Shown here: piece by piece, positions 43,285 through 53,400 of the stretch
Layout of the letters: every line of letters begins with the position of its first letter
Position numbering within the stretch: the stretch's first letter is position 1
Source: Naasia lichenicola
Lineage (GTDB): Bacteria > Actinomycetota > Actinomycetes > Actinomycetales > Microbacteriaceae
Direction: 5' to 3'
Assembly: GCF_004801885.1 (NCBI RefSeq)
Contig: NZ_SSSM01000001.1
Location: forward strand, 558,001 to 622,000
Length of the DNA stretch: 64,000 bases
Made by a program: the position numbers and the translations under genes
The notes under the pieces: generated by a model
Told to the model about the DNA's origin: nothing
What the model saw: the letters and a program-made list of their open reading frames with translations, nothing else
Database searches by the model: none

Positions 43285-44463
43285 TCAGAAGCCGATCGAG
43301 CTGTCGACGAACTCGTTCGTGTACAGGTCCTCAGGCGTGAGGCCGTCGGGCTGCGGATTGCCGAGCTGCGCGTAGATCGGCGCGGCCGTGTCGTAGAAGT
43401 CCGAGACCCGGTCCTCGTCGAAATTGCCGACCATGTCATCGGCGCCATTGCTCGCGAGATCCTCGTCCTTCAGCACCGTGATGGCGGCGTCGATGGTGTC
43501 GGCGCTGTAGACCTGACCCGACTGGTACTCATCGACCAGCTTGAGGATGATCGCGTTGGCGGTCGACGGATCGTCGTAGTACGCGACCTCCGCCTTCTGG
43601 ATGACGGGGATCAGCTTCTCCAGGCAGGGGCTCAGGCTCTCGAGGTCGGCCTGCCGCACGGCGAGCGTGGCGGGGATGAAGTCCCACCCGGCATCTGCGA
43701 GCAGCTGGTAGTCGACCGGCTTGTCCCACTCGGGCAGCTCGTTGGCGTAGACGTACGGCTCATTGCTGGCATAGCCCTGCTGGGCCAGTGTCCCGGCCGA
43801 TGCGACGAAGGTGCCCGGCGTTCCGTCGTAGCTGCCGTCGAGCACGCTCTCGGGCACCTGGCCGTCGTCCGTCAGGTACTGGATGAACGCCGTGCCCTCG
43901 GAGTAGCGCAGATACCCGCCCTTCTTCTCGAGCGCAGGGCCGAGATCGGCGATCGTCGAGACGTCTGGGTAGGTCGCCGGGTCCCACATGACCATCAGCG
44001 GACTCTTGTCGAGGGGCGCGTAGACCGAGACGGTCGGGAAGTCCTTGGACAGCTGGAGTGCCGAGTCGAGGCCGACCGGCGCGAACGTCACGTCCGGGTC
44101 GGTGTAGAGGACGTTCGACGGCGCCTGGAAGCCGATCGCCGGTCCACCGGAGCGCAGCTCGAGGCTGACGCCGGTGTACTCGCCGTCCGCCATGAGCGGT
44201 CCGGAGACCGACTTCTTGTCGGTGTCGACCGTGTAGTCGCTGCCGAGCAGCTGGAACAGGTAGCCGATCTCGGCCTGCGGGAACCAGCTGTCCTGGTAGA
44301 CGATCGTGGCAGGGCAGACACCCGAGAGGTCCGTGGATCCGATGGTCAGGTCGGTGTCGCTCTCCGATGCGGTGTCGGTGGAGGTGCTGCACGCGGCGAG
44401 GCTGATGGCGGTGGCCGCCGTCAGCCCCAGCGCGAGGATGCGTCGGCGCCGGTTGTGGGGCAT
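43285..44463 (-). CDS. ABC transporter substrate-binding lipoprotein, NMT1/THI5-like
   Basis: 392 residues from the ATG at 44463 with AAGGAG ahead. Lipoprotein signal ending SLAAC with cysteine at residue 25. The mature part begins VCPATIVYQDSWFPQAEIGYLFQLLG, the opening of NMT1/THI5-like binding proteins, whose known ligands are pyrimidine-type and other small N-containing molecules (HMP, taurine, nitrate relatives). It is the most distal gene of the block 3 operon, 259 bp after the permease gene, a gap without recognisable features. Confidence 0.85.
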   Translation of the reverse strand: MPHNRRRRILALGLTAATAISLAACSTSTDTASESDTDLTIGSTDLSGVCPATIVYQDSWFPQAEIGYLFQLLGSDYTVDTDKKSVSGPLMADGEYTGVSLELRSGGPAIGFQAPSNVLYTDPDVTFAPVGLDSALQLSKDFPTVSVYAPLDKSPLMVMWDPATYPDVSTIADLGPALEKKGGYLRYSEGTAFIQYLTDDGQVPESVLDGSYDGTPGTFVASAGTLAQQGYASNEPYVYANELPEWDKPVDYQLLADAGWDFIPATLAVRQADLESLSPCLEKLIPVIQKAEVAYYDDPSTANAIILKLVDEYQSGQVYSADTIDAAITVLKDEDLASNGADDMVGNFDEDRVSDFYDTAAPIYAQLGNPQPDGLTPEDLYTNEFVDSSIGF

Positions 44464-44722
44464 GGGATCTCCTTGGTGATGGTGGGGTGCGGTGGATGGG
44501 AGGTGCGGACGGGAGGTGCGAAGGGCAGGTGCGGAATGGATGACGAATGCCGTGCAGAGGCATGCCGGGGCAGAGCGGTGGCCGTGCTGGGGCGGCAAGG
44601 GGACAAGCGTCCGGGCGCGGGGCATCGATCGGAGAGGTGCTGAGGCAACCGCTGCGGAGGCGGCCTGTCCGGATGGCCCGAAAGGGAAACAGAGGCGGCT
44701 CGAGCGCCGCGAGGCTGTCGGT

Positions 44723-45601
44723 CTAGGTGGCCGAGAAGTCGTACCAGCGGCCGATGGCGCGGCGGGCGATCCAGCCGAAGAGCAGGAAGATCGCCACCCC
44801 GAAGAGCGAGGCCGCCACGATCGCGGCGAACAGCGGAGCGGACTGCACCCGCGACTGGTAGTTGCTGATGATCGCGCCGAGCCCGGCGGCGCCTCGGCGG
44901 AAGAAGAAGTCGCCGACCACCGCACCGACGACGGCCAGCCCCGCTGAGATCCGCAGCCCTCCGAAGATCGCGGGCAGAGCGGCGGGGAACTGCAGCTTCA
45001 TCAGGATCGTCAGCTTGCTCGCGTGCTGGAGCCGGAAGAGCTCGCGCTGGCCCTTGTCCGTCGAGAGCAGCCCGAACAGGGTGTTCGAGACCATCGGGAA
45101 CAGGGCGATCATCAGGCAGACGATCACACGCGCCGGAAAGTCGAAGCCGAACCAGAATCCGATCAGCGGGACGAGCGCCAGGATCGGGATGCACTGCAGC
45201 ACCACCGCGTAGGGGAAGAGGGCCTCCTCGATCCAGCGCGCCTGGCTCATCGCGACCGCCCAGGCGACGCCGATGACGATCGCGAGGGTCAGCCCGACCA
45301 GGGCGACCAGCGCGGTGCGGCCGAGCGCCTGGGTGATCTCGCTGAACACGCCCGGCTGGAAGAACGCGTCGGTGAAGACGGCGTGCGGCGGTGGAAGTAG
45401 GAAGCGCTTCTGCTCATCGAGGATCACGTAGCTCGCGAGATACCAGAGCGCCAGCACGATGCCGAAGACCGCAGTGGGCCGGGCCCAGCGGGCCGTGCTG
45501 CGACCTTTCGACGTCGTACGCGACGTGGCCGGGGTGATCGACGCGACCGGATCGACTGCCGTCTCCCCGGCCGATGCGGTGGGGGAGAGAACCGTAGTCA
45601 T
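44723..45601 (-). CDS. ABC transporter permease, SsuC/TauC/ThiX type
   Basis: 292 residues; a 35-residue polar N-terminal tail, then six hydrophobic segments. FLLPPPHAVF after the first segment and the EAA-like loop RLQHASKLTILMKLQFPAALP are typical of the family. Overlaps the ATPase gene by 4 bases. Confidence 0.92.
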   Translation of the reverse strand: MTTVLSPTASAGETAVDPVASITPATSRTTSKGRSTARWARPTAVFGIVLALWYLASYVILDEQKRFLLPPPHAVFTDAFFQPGVFSEITQALGRTALVALVGLTLAIVIGVAWAVAMSQARWIEEALFPYAVVLQCIPILALVPLIGFWFGFDFPARVIVCLMIALFPMVSNTLFGLLSTDKGQRELFRLQHASKLTILMKLQFPAALPAIFGGLRISAGLAVVGAVVGDFFFRRGAAGLGAIISNYQSRVQSAPLFAAIVAASLFGVAIFLLFGWIARRAIGRWYDFSAT

Positions 45602-46392
45602 GAGTGTCCTTCTCGCAGGGCGTGGGATACCAGGCCGCTCAGGTGAGCGAATTCGGGGGTGAAGCGCAGCTCGGGGTCGCGGGGGAACGGGAAGTCGACC
45701 GGGAACTCGTCGACGATCCGGCCGGGACGGCCCGACATCACGACGACCTTGGTCGACAGGTAGACCGCCTCCGAGACCGAGTGGGTGATGAAGAGGCCCG
45801 CGAACTGCTGCTCGGTGAACAGGCGGAGCAGCTCGTCGTTCAGCCGCTCACGGGTTATCTCGTCGAGGGCTCCGAAGGGCTCGTCGAACAGGAAGAGCTG
45901 CGGATCGAGTGTCAGCGACCGGGCGAGTGAGGCGCGCATCTTCATGCCGCCGGAGAGCATCTTCGGCAGGTGCTTCTCGAAGCCACTGAGCCCGACGAGC
46001 TCGATCGCCTCGGCCGCCCGGGCCGCCCGCTCCTTCTTCGAGACCCCGTTCAGCTCGGCAAGCAGCTGGACGTTCGACTGGACATCCCGCCAGGGAAGCA
46101 GCGTGGCGTCCTGGAAGACGTAGCCGATCCTGCTGGCGTCGATCCGGGCGGCACCCGAGGTCACCTGCTCCAGCCCCGAGGCGATGCGAAGGAGCGTGCT
46201 CTTGCCGCAGCCCGAGGGGCCGACCACCGTGACGAACTCCCCGGGATTGACGGTGAGGTTCACCCCGGAGAGGGCGGTGGTGCCGTTCGCGAAGGTCAGG
46301 GCCACATCCTCGAAGTGCAGAAGATGCACGGTCCCGTCCTCTGCGCCCGCCTGGTCTGCGGTCGGCGCGTCGATCATGGGCGCTGTCGGCAT
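45598..46392 (-). CDS. ABC transporter ATPase, SsuB/TauB/ThiZ type
   Basis: 264 residues. Walker A GPSGCGKST, Q-loop in GYVFQDATLLPW, signature LSGGMKMR and Walker B LFLFDEPFGALDEITR. The LLPW motif after the Q-loop is typical of nitrate/sulfonate/thiamine-precursor ATPases. Forms the importer with the neighbouring permease and binding protein. Confidence 0.93.
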   Translation of the reverse strand: MPTAPMIDAPTADQAGAEDGTVHLLHFEDVALTFANGTTALSGVNLTVNPGEFVTVVGPSGCGKSTLLRIASGLEQVTSGAARIDASRIGYVFQDATLLPWRDVQSNVQLLAELNGVSKKERAARAAEAIELVGLSGFEKHLPKMLSGGMKMRASLARSLTLDPQLFLFDEPFGALDEITRERLNDELLRLFTEQQFAGLFITHSVSEAVYLSTKVVVMSGRPGRIVDEFPVDFPFPRDPELRFTPEFAHLSGLVSHALREGHS

Positions 46393-46431
46393 CGGATCTC
46401 TCTGTCTCTCGGCACGTGGTCGGACGCAGGG

Positions 46432-47313
46432 TCAGGCGGCCGCGGCGGCCGGCTCGGACTTCGCGGCTTCCCCGGCGAGGAAGTGATCGGCGATGTCCGT
46501 GCTCGTGGTCACCCAGACATCGGGATGCGAGGTGATCGCCTTCAGTACCCGCGAGAGGTACTTGAAGCGGAAGGGCTGACCGACCACGAAGGGGTGCACC
46601 GGAAGCGCCATGACGTTGCCGCCTTCGCTCAGCAGCACCTCGAACTGGTCCATCACCATCTCCTCGTACTGCGAGCCGGTGGTCGCCTTGCCGACGAACA
46701 GGCCGATGTCGTTGACGTCCATCGAGTACGGCACGGAGATCATTCCCGGCACGTTCAGGGCGAACGGACGGTCATCCGCCGTCCAGTCGAGCAGGTACTT
46801 CACGCCTCGCTCCTGGAGCAGGCGAGGGGTCGCGAAGGTCTCGGTGAGCGCGGGGCCGAGCCAGCCCTGCGGGCGGGCCGGAAGGTGCGCGTCCCAGGTC
46901 GCCATCATCGTCTCGAGGAAGGCGGCCTCCTCCTCCTCGCCCATCCCCGTGTGCAGGATCGAGTTGGTCTGGCCGTGAGCGATCCAGGCCCAGTCGCGCT
47001 CGACGGCCGCCTCGACGATCTGCGGGTAGGCGGTCAGCACCTCGGAGTTCGTGATGGCGCTGGCGCGCAGGCCGACCTCGTCGAGGAGGTCGATCATCCG
47101 CCAGATCCCCGCGCGGGTGCCGTAGTCGCGCCAGCCGTGGTTCATCGGGTCGGGGGAGAAGCCCGCCGTGAGCGGAGAGGAGCTCGTCGCGGGGACGCCG
47201 ACGTGGAAGTGCTCGATGTTGAGACCGAGGTAGAAGGCGATCTTCTTGCCCTCGGGCCAGACGATGGGCTCGCGCTCGGTGATGGGCGAATAGCTGTAGA
47301 GGTCGTTTTCCAT
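46432..47313 (-). CDS. Polysaccharide-deacetylase-fold hydrolase (PuuE-like)
   Basis: 293 residues. The whole chain follows the NodB/PuuE-type fold: IAFYLGLNIEHF near residue 30, GTRAGIWRMIDLLDEVGLRA, AHGQTNS, then GWLGPALTETFATPRLLQERGVKYLLDWTADDRPF and LPVHPFVVG. The classical TFDDG metal motif is absent, as in PuuE, whose allantoinase activity is metal-independent. A role in hydrolytic opening of a cyclic amide such as allantoin or a pyrimidine derivative is plausible in this operon. Confidence 0.82.
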   Translation of the reverse strand: MENDLYSYSPITEREPIVWPEGKKIAFYLGLNIEHFHVGVPATSSSPLTAGFSPDPMNHGWRDYGTRAGIWRMIDLLDEVGLRASAITNSEVLTAYPQIVEAAVERDWAWIAHGQTNSILHTGMGEEEEAAFLETMMATWDAHLPARPQGWLGPALTETFATPRLLQERGVKYLLDWTADDRPFALNVPGMISVPYSMDVNDIGLFVGKATTGSQYEEMVMDQFEVLLSEGGNVMALPVHPFVVGQPFRFKYLSRVLKAITSHPDVWVTTSTDIADHFLAGEAAKSEPAAAAA

Positions 47314-47360
47314 TGCTGCTCCTGCGTGCGGTCGAACGGGTTCGGGGGAAGGCGGGGATA

Positions 47361-48065
47361 TCAGGCCGGGACGGCGGCTGCCGCGGTGACCGAGTCGAGG
47401 TACTCGACCGTCTCCTCGACGCTGATGACGTCGGCGTACTTCATGTGCATGTCGAAGAGGTTGACCTTGTGGGAGATCTGGCTGCGGTCGGCCGATGCCT
47501 CGAACGGGATGATCACGTGGAAGTTGTTCATGAATGCGTCGAGAACCGTCGCCCGTACGCAGCCGCTCGTCGTCATGCCGGTGACGATGACGGTGTCGAC
47601 CCCGGCCTGCACGAGGTAGGAGGCGAGCGGTGTCCCGAAGAAGCCGCTCGGCTTGGAGCCCTTGTTGATGACGATCTCGCCGGCGATAGGTGTGAGGGCA
47701 TCGACGATGACGTCACCCGGCGGCAGTTCGCTCGGGGCAGCGGGTGCGCCCTGGGTCTTCCAGCGACCGCGCTCGAGCGGGTGCACCTCGTGCGCGGGGT
47801 CGGCGTATGCCTTGGTGAAGAAGACGGGGATATCGCGAGCGCGAGCGGCGGCGAGCAGCTCGGCGTTGGCGTCGACGGCGGGCCAGCCGGTCTCGCTGTG
47901 ACCCGTCGGGTAGGCGGAGTCGACGAAGGCGAGCGTCATGTCGACGATCACGAGAGCGGGCTTGCTGCCTGCCGTGATCGGACGGCTCGCGCCATCGAAG
48001 CCGCGTTGGAAGCTGCTCACGTCATCGCTCGGAATGAGATCGAGCCAGGGCTTCGGCGTTGTCAT
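47361..48065 (-). CDS. Isochorismatase-family amidohydrolase (N-carbamoylsarcosine/maleamate amidase-like)
   Basis: 234 residues from the ATG at 48065 with AAGGAGA ahead. Catalytic triad of the cysteine hydrolase family: D42 in VIVDM, lysine in NKGSKPSGF (135 or 138) and C169 in TGMTTSGCVRAT. The regions GTPLASYL and NLFDMHMKYADV resemble N-carbamoylsarcosine amidase and maleamate amidohydrolase. First gene of the block 3 operon, so it is transcribed before the PuuE-like hydrolase. Confidence 0.88.
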   Translation of the reverse strand: MTTPKPWLDLIPSDDVSSFQRGFDGASRPITAGSKPALVIVDMTLAFVDSAYPTGHSETGWPAVDANAELLAAARARDIPVFFTKAYADPAHEVHPLERGRWKTQGAPAAPSELPPGDVIVDALTPIAGEIVINKGSKPSGFFGTPLASYLVQAGVDTVIVTGMTTSGCVRATVLDAFMNNFHVIIPFEASADRSQISHKVNLFDMHMKYADVISVEETVEYLDSVTAAAAVPA

Positions 48066-48171
48066 GGGTCTCCTTGACGTCACGGTGACGAGCGGGTTGG
48101 ACGACATCCCGAGGGGGAGATCATCTGCTCGCGGCCTCCGGAGGAGGCCGTGTCTTCAACCTAGCTCGCTC

Positions 48172-48190
48172 GTATACAGCGGGATACAGC
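48172..48190. promoter_or_regulatory. Candidate GntR operator upstream of block 3 operon
   Basis: CGTATACAGCGGGATACAG: two ATACAG half-motifs, the first within GTATAC, a common core of FCD-GntR operators. It lies about 107 bases ahead of the isochorismatase-family gene. Confidence 0.45.
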
Positions 48191-48207
48191 CGAACGTAAA
48201 GAGCGTG

Positions 48208-49401
48208 TTACGAGTGCGTTTCCGACGACGCGATCGGACCGCGCGCAGGCCTCGTCGCGCCGAAGAATGCCGCGGGCCCGCCGACGGCGATCCCGAGCAC
48301 GAGGAGGATCGGCGCGATCGGAAGCACGAGTGAGGCAGCCGTCACCACCAGGGGCACGCCGAGCAGCGCGCCGGCTCGATAGGAGCCCGTGATCGCCATG
48401 GCCTGCCCGCGCTCCTCGGGGTGCACGGATTCGGCCGCGAGAGCCGGACCGATGGTCATGACGGTGCCCATACCCGCCCCGGACAGGATCAGCAGGGCGA
48501 CGCTGACGGCCGGCGCGACCCCGATCAGCGCCAGGCCGGATATGCCCAGACCGACGAGCACGGAGCCGATGCGCAGCACAGGCACGAACCGTTCGATCGC
48601 GAGACGACCACAGAACAGGTTCGAGGCGAGAAGCGCGCCGTTGGCCAGCGCGATGACGGCGCCGATCGCCACCTCGTTCCAGTCCGCCGCGGTGAAGACG
48701 ATGGGCACGTAGGTCGCCGAGATGACCGCCCATGCCCCACCGGCCAGGCTTCCGAGCGAGGCGAAGCGCACTCCGAATCGGCTCCGAACCTGGCCTGCTT
48801 CGGGATTCTTCGGCGGATTGAAGACCGGGAACGCCGTCATCGCGAGCACGATGGCCAAGCCGGCCAGCGCGAGGGCGAGCACCGTCCATTCACCGATCAC
48901 GAGGTCGATGCCTGCCAGCCATCCGGCGATGAGGGGTCCGATCAGCGAGCAGGTGCTCGTGATGATGTTGCTGCGGGCGAGGCCCCGCGCGGCGGTACCG
49001 CTCGCTCGGATCACGTGCGTCTGGCTGGCCGTCCAGAAGCCGGCGCGCGAGCCGCCCTGCAGGAAGTGCGCGAGCACGAGACCGATCACCCCGGGGATGA
49101 TCAGGACGAAAACCATCGAGAGCGCGAAGAGCGACAGCGCCACGAGCAGCACGAAGCGGTCGGACAGGAACCGGAGCGCGAAGCCCAACGGAAGCCGGGC
49201 TCCCATCTGCGCGGCGGCGGACAGGGTGCTGAGCAGCCCGATCTGGGCGATGTCGAGGCCCTGATCCAGAGCGATGAAGGTCAGCATGACCCCGGAGATG
49301 CCGAGGCTGAGCGCATACGCCGCATTCAGTGCGTAGGTGAGATACAGCTCCCGCTTGATGATGGGCCCTCTCGATCGGCTCGGTATACAAACGTATGCCA
49401 T
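48208..49401 (-). CDS. Major facilitator superfamily transporter
   Basis: 397 residues with about twelve hydrophobic segments and a short cytoplasmic link between segments 2 and 3. The central loop after segment 6 holds FNPPKNPEAGQVRSRFG. The only in-frame ATG upstream of the first membrane segment is at 49401, giving the extension MAYVCIPSRSRGP, but no ribosome binding site precedes it and the GTATAC-type motif would then lie inside the gene; the true start may be non-AUG and nearer KRELYLTYALN. Substrate unknown; likely import or export of a block 3 compound. Confidence 0.85.
   Translation of the reverse strand: MAYVCIPSRSRGPIIKRELYLTYALNAAYALSLGISGVMLTFIALDQGLDIAQIGLLSTLSAAAQMGARLPLGFALRFLSDRFVLLVALSLFALSMVFVLIIPGVIGLVLAHFLQGGSRAGFWTASQTHVIRASGTAARGLARSNIITSTCSLIGPLIAGWLAGIDLVIGEWTVLALALAGLAIVLAMTAFPVFNPPKNPEAGQVRSRFGVRFASLGSLAGGAWAVISATYVPIVFTAADWNEVAIGAVIALANGALLASNLFCGRLAIERFVPVLRIGSVLVGLGISGLALIGVAPAVSVALLILSGAGMGTVMTIGPALAAESVHPEERGQAMAITGSYRAGALLGVPLVVTAASLVLPIAPILLVLGIAVGGPAAFFGATRPARGPIASSETHS
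49382..49399. promoter_or_regulatory. GTATAC/GTATGC motif at the MFS gene start
   Basis: GGTATACAAACGTATGCC carries both GTATAC and the 8-mer ACGTATGC that also stands upstream of the GntR gene. It could be an operator of the same regulator. Confidence 0.4.
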
Positions 49402-49457
49402 TCGCAGATCGATGGCTAGCGAAGACGCGTGCAGCTGCCTCGAACCATGGAAGCTGC

Positions 49458-50246
49458 TCAGCCCACGTTGATCGTGTCGCCGTCGAGGGAGAAGTCGATG
49501 TCCGCCGTGTGATCCGCGTGCTTGCTGACGACCAGGATGACGAGGTCTCCAACCTCGCCGGGCTCCTCGATCCGACCCGTCGGGGACTCGCCGAGCGAAT
49601 CGACCATGCGTGCCTTGGACTGGGCGATGTCGATGCCCATGAACTTCGCGGCGGTCGCCACGATGCCGAGCTGGCTGTGCCACGGGTCGACTGCGGCAGG
49701 CCCCTGCCCGATGCTGTTGAACCGGACACCGTCGGTCGCGAACTCCGCAGCCATGGCTTTGGCGAGTGATCGGAACACCGCTTTCGCATCGCCATGATCG
49801 ACGAGCGAGAAGCCGGGTTCGGCGGACCACACGGTCAAGATGGTCCCGCCGCCGCGCGCGATCATCAGGGGGATGGCTGCTCGAATCGAGCTCCGGGCGA
49901 TGACGAAGGCCTGATCGAACGTCGATTGCCATCGCTCGCGCGGCACGACCATCGAAGAAGCGCCTTGGGCAGCCGAGATCCCGATGGCGTTCACCAGCAT
50001 GTCGATCCCGCCGTAGGCGCGCTTCGCCGACTGCAGAAGAGTCGACGCTCCGTCGGGTGTGGTGAGATCCACGATGAGGGGGATGAGGCCGTACTCCTCG
50101 GCCAGCTGGATGAGCCCGAGGGATCCCACGGGCGAGCCTGCGACGACGAATACGTCCTCTAACAGAAGCGCCCGTGCCACGGAGAGACCGACGCTCGTGC
50201 CCGCGCCCGTGATGACGGCGATCTTGTCTTCGAGTCTCAGATCCAC
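49458..50246 (-). CDS. SDR-fold protein lacking the catalytic tyrosine
   Basis: 262 residues, homologous along its whole length to the SDR at 40089-40883 (MDLRLEDKIAVITG versus MDLGLRDKVAVVTG; AIPLMIARGGG versus AIPLMLARGGG; MGIDIAQSKARMVDS versus MGVDFETAKARVVES). In this copy the cofactor motif TGxxxGxG reads TGAGTSVG, and the YxxxK site reads DHGDAK, so tyrosine is replaced by histidine while the lysine remains. Dehydrogenase activity is therefore doubtful; a binding or regulatory role, or a decaying gene, are possible. It lies 56 bp upstream of the MFS gene on the same strand. Confidence 0.85.
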   Translation of the reverse strand: MDLRLEDKIAVITGAGTSVGLSVARALLLEDVFVVAGSPVGSLGLIQLAEEYGLIPLIVDLTTPDGASTLLQSAKRAYGGIDMLVNAIGISAAQGASSMVVPRERWQSTFDQAFVIARSSIRAAIPLMIARGGGTILTVWSAEPGFSLVDHGDAKAVFRSLAKAMAAEFATDGVRFNSIGQGPAAVDPWHSQLGIVATAAKFMGIDIAQSKARMVDSLGESPTGRIEEPGEVGDLVILVVSKHADHTADIDFSLDGDTINVG

Positions 50247-50420
50247 AGGTGGCCGAGCCAGGCATAGCCGTGCTCGGAGGGTCGCATAGCGCTGACCGTA
50301 CGCCCTCCGTGATCCAAGGCCGTACCCATGGTCGCTGGGGCGCCCCCGAAGTGCTGGACGGGGGCGTGGATCAGGTTGGTGGATCGCAGGGGCGGGGCGG
50401 GCGGTGATAGACGGCGCGCG

Positions 50421-50460
50421 GGCTTCGACACGGGCGCGGGGCGCCCGGCTCAGCCACCGG
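50421..50460. repeat. Palindromic repeat of a third family (F3)
   Basis: GGCTTCGACACGGGCGCGGG followed by GCGCCCGGCTCAGCCACCGG. It has the same architecture as F1 and F2 (TCGA head, GC-rich centre, CA-rich tail) and lies 11 bases from the end of the SNF2 gene. The rest of the gap 50247-50471 holds no gene. Confidence 0.65.
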
Positions 50461-50471
50461 AATGGGTGCGG

Positions 50472-53400
50472 TCAGTCGTCGAGCAGGCCGCGGATGTCGT
50501 TCGCGGTGAGAGACGAGCTGAACATCTCGTCGTCGTCGATGACCGCGTCGAAGAGACGGGCCTTCTGCTCCTTGAGCGCCATCACCTTCTCCTCGATGGT
50601 GCCCGTCGCCACCATCCGATAGACGTTGACCGACCGGGTCTGGCCGATGCGATGGGTGCGGTCGATGGCCTGCTCCTCGGCGGCCGGGTTCCACCACGGG
50701 TCGAGCAGGAAGACGTAGTCGGCCTCGGTGAGGTTGAGGCCGAAGCCTCCGGCCTTGAGGCTGATCAGGAAGACCGGAGCGTCGCCGTTCCGGAACCGGT
50801 CGATCACCTCGGGGCGGTGGGTGGTGGATCCGTCGAGGTACTCGAACGGGATGCCCGCAGCCTTCAGGCGATCGGCCGCCTTGCCGAGGAAGCCGGTGAA
50901 CTGGCTGAAGACGAGCGCGCGGTGACCGTTGCCGATGACGTCTTCGAGCTGCTCGAGCAGGGCGTCGAGCTTGGATGAGGGGATGTCGCTGTACTCGTCG
51001 CCGAGCAGCGACGCGTCAAGAGCGAGCAGGCGCAGCAGGGTCAGGGAGCGGAAGACGATGAACCGGTTGCGGTCGAGGTCGTCGATGAGGCCGAACAGCT
51101 TCTGCCGCTCCCGCTGCAGGAACGTGTCGTACAGGCGCCGGTGCTCGGGCGTCAGGTCGATGAAGAGCTCCTGCTCCTGCTTCTCGGGCAGATCCTTCGC
51201 GACGACGTCCTTGGTGCGGCGGAGCATGAACGGACGGATCCGCTTCTTCAGCCGGGCGAGCGGCAGGGCGCCGTGTCCGGCGTCGACGGGGCGCACGTAC
51301 TCCTCCCGGAACTTGCGGCCCGATGGGAAGAGTCCTGGTGAGGTGATCCGGAACATCGACCACAGGTCGGTGAGGCTGTTCTCCATCGGCGTGCCGGTGA
51401 TCGCGAGCTTGAACGAGGTGTCGAGGGCCACCGCGTTCTCGTGGGCCTTGGTGTCCGCGTTCTTCACGAACTGCGCCTCGTCGAGGATGAGTCCGCTCCA
51501 GCCGACCTTCTGGTAGCCGGCGAAGTCGAGGCGGAACAGTGCGTACGAGGTGACCACGATGTCCGCGCCGTCGGCGATCTCGACGACCTTCGTGCCCGAC
51601 TTGCGCTCGGTCTCGGTGATCCCGACCGTGGTGAGCTGCGGCACGAAGCGGGCGGCCTCGGCCAGCCAATTCGAGGTCACCGAGGTCGGCGCGACGACGA
51701 GGAAGGGGCGGGCGTCGTCCGGGTCGCGGGTCTCGATCGCGTGCGCGATGAGGCTGAGGGCCTGGATCGTCTTGCCGAGGCCCATGTCGTCGGCGAGCAC
51801 TCCGCCGAGCTGGTGCTTCCAGAGGAAGGCGAGCCAGCTGAATCCCTCGTGCTGATAGGGGCGCAGGGTGGCGTCCAGTCCGATGGGCAGGGCGGTCGGC
51901 TCGGTGTCGGCCGGCGCCTCGAGCTGGGCGAGAGTGCGGACCGCCTCCTTCCAGGCGACGGCCTGATCGGTCTCGTCCGCGAGGTCCTCGAAGTCGCGCC
52001 AGATGTTGGCCTGGTACTTGCTGACCTGCACCTTGCCCGTCTCCCACTCACCGAGGAACACGGACTCGTCGATGAGGGTGCGGAGGCGGTCGAAGACCGG
52101 TTGCTTGAGGGAGAGGTACGAGCCGTCGGTCAGCTTGAGCTTGCCGGCGCCCTTGGCCATCGCCTTGAAGATCGGCTGGAACGGGATGGTCCGTCCCTGG
52201 ACGGTGACCATGACGCCCAGATCGAACCAGTCGCGCTTGTGGCTCTCGACCGTGGAGATCACGAGCTTCGGCTCGTCGGTGATCTCGCGGTAGTCGGGGT
52301 GCTTTCCCGAGGACTCGATGCGGATGCCGTCGATCCGGCGGATGCTCGGCAGCTCGACCGCGGTGAACTCGGCGGTCGCGATGCCCTCGAGGGTCTGCGG
52401 CGGCAGATGAGCCTGGGCGCTGATCTCGGGTGGGAGGGTCTCGAGGATGCGCTGCTCGGCGCGCGGATCGCGGAAGGTCTCGTCGTCCGCGGTGGTGATC
52501 GGTACGCCGACCGTGCCCTCCGGGTACTGCCAGTGCCACTCCAGTCGCAGGACATCTTTGGGGGAGTAGCTCAGCGAGAGCAGCAGCACGGGCGGGATCT
52601 GCCGCGGAAGCGCGACGGACGCGTCGGGGCTGCTGACATCGATCGTCCGGCGGAGCTTGGGGTAGTAGGTGCTGAGGAACTCGTCGGCGTCTGCGGCCGG
52701 CACGATGACGGTTTCGGGGCTGGCGAGCAGGCGGCGCTGCTCGTCGGTCACCTGGGCGGTGAGCGGGGCGATCACGATACGGCTCGTTGCAGTGTCGGAG
52801 TTCCGCTCGATCGTCCAGGAGTAGACGCCGTGGTCGCCGATCAACCGCGTCGCGGTGACCGGATGGATCCTGCTGTCGATCCGTACAGCGGGGGAGACGT
52901 GCAGGTCGCCCGGATTGCCGACGTCGCTGCTGCTGGCGCTGTCGGTGCTGCTCACCGTGCGGATCTCGATGGCGATCGTGGCGTCGCGACCGACGGCGAC
53001 GGGCGCCGCCTGCTTTCCGCTGATCAGCTGGACGCCGGCCTCGGAGGCGGTGGCCAGGAACGGCCAGAGGGTCGGGCTCGTCAGGTCGTCGAGGTAGATC
53101 CAGTTCTGCTCGCTGAATCCGAGTGTCTCGCGGGCGGACCGGGCCAGGGCGAGGAACTGGGCGAGCCAGCCCTGGTGCTCGGGGTTCAGCGAGAGCCGGG
53201 TGGTGTGGAAGCCGACGTTGTTCCAGCCGATGTTGCTGCGCGTCCAATTGCCTGCGGGGCTGCGGACCACGGGGCGCGCGGCGAGCCGGAGGTTGGCATT
53301 CGGGCCAGGCGCGATGGCGCTGTCCGCGGTCGGTGTCTGCCACCAGCCGCGGGACGGAACGACCTGGCGGAGCTCGAAGTGCAGCGCCATGGGGATGAGC

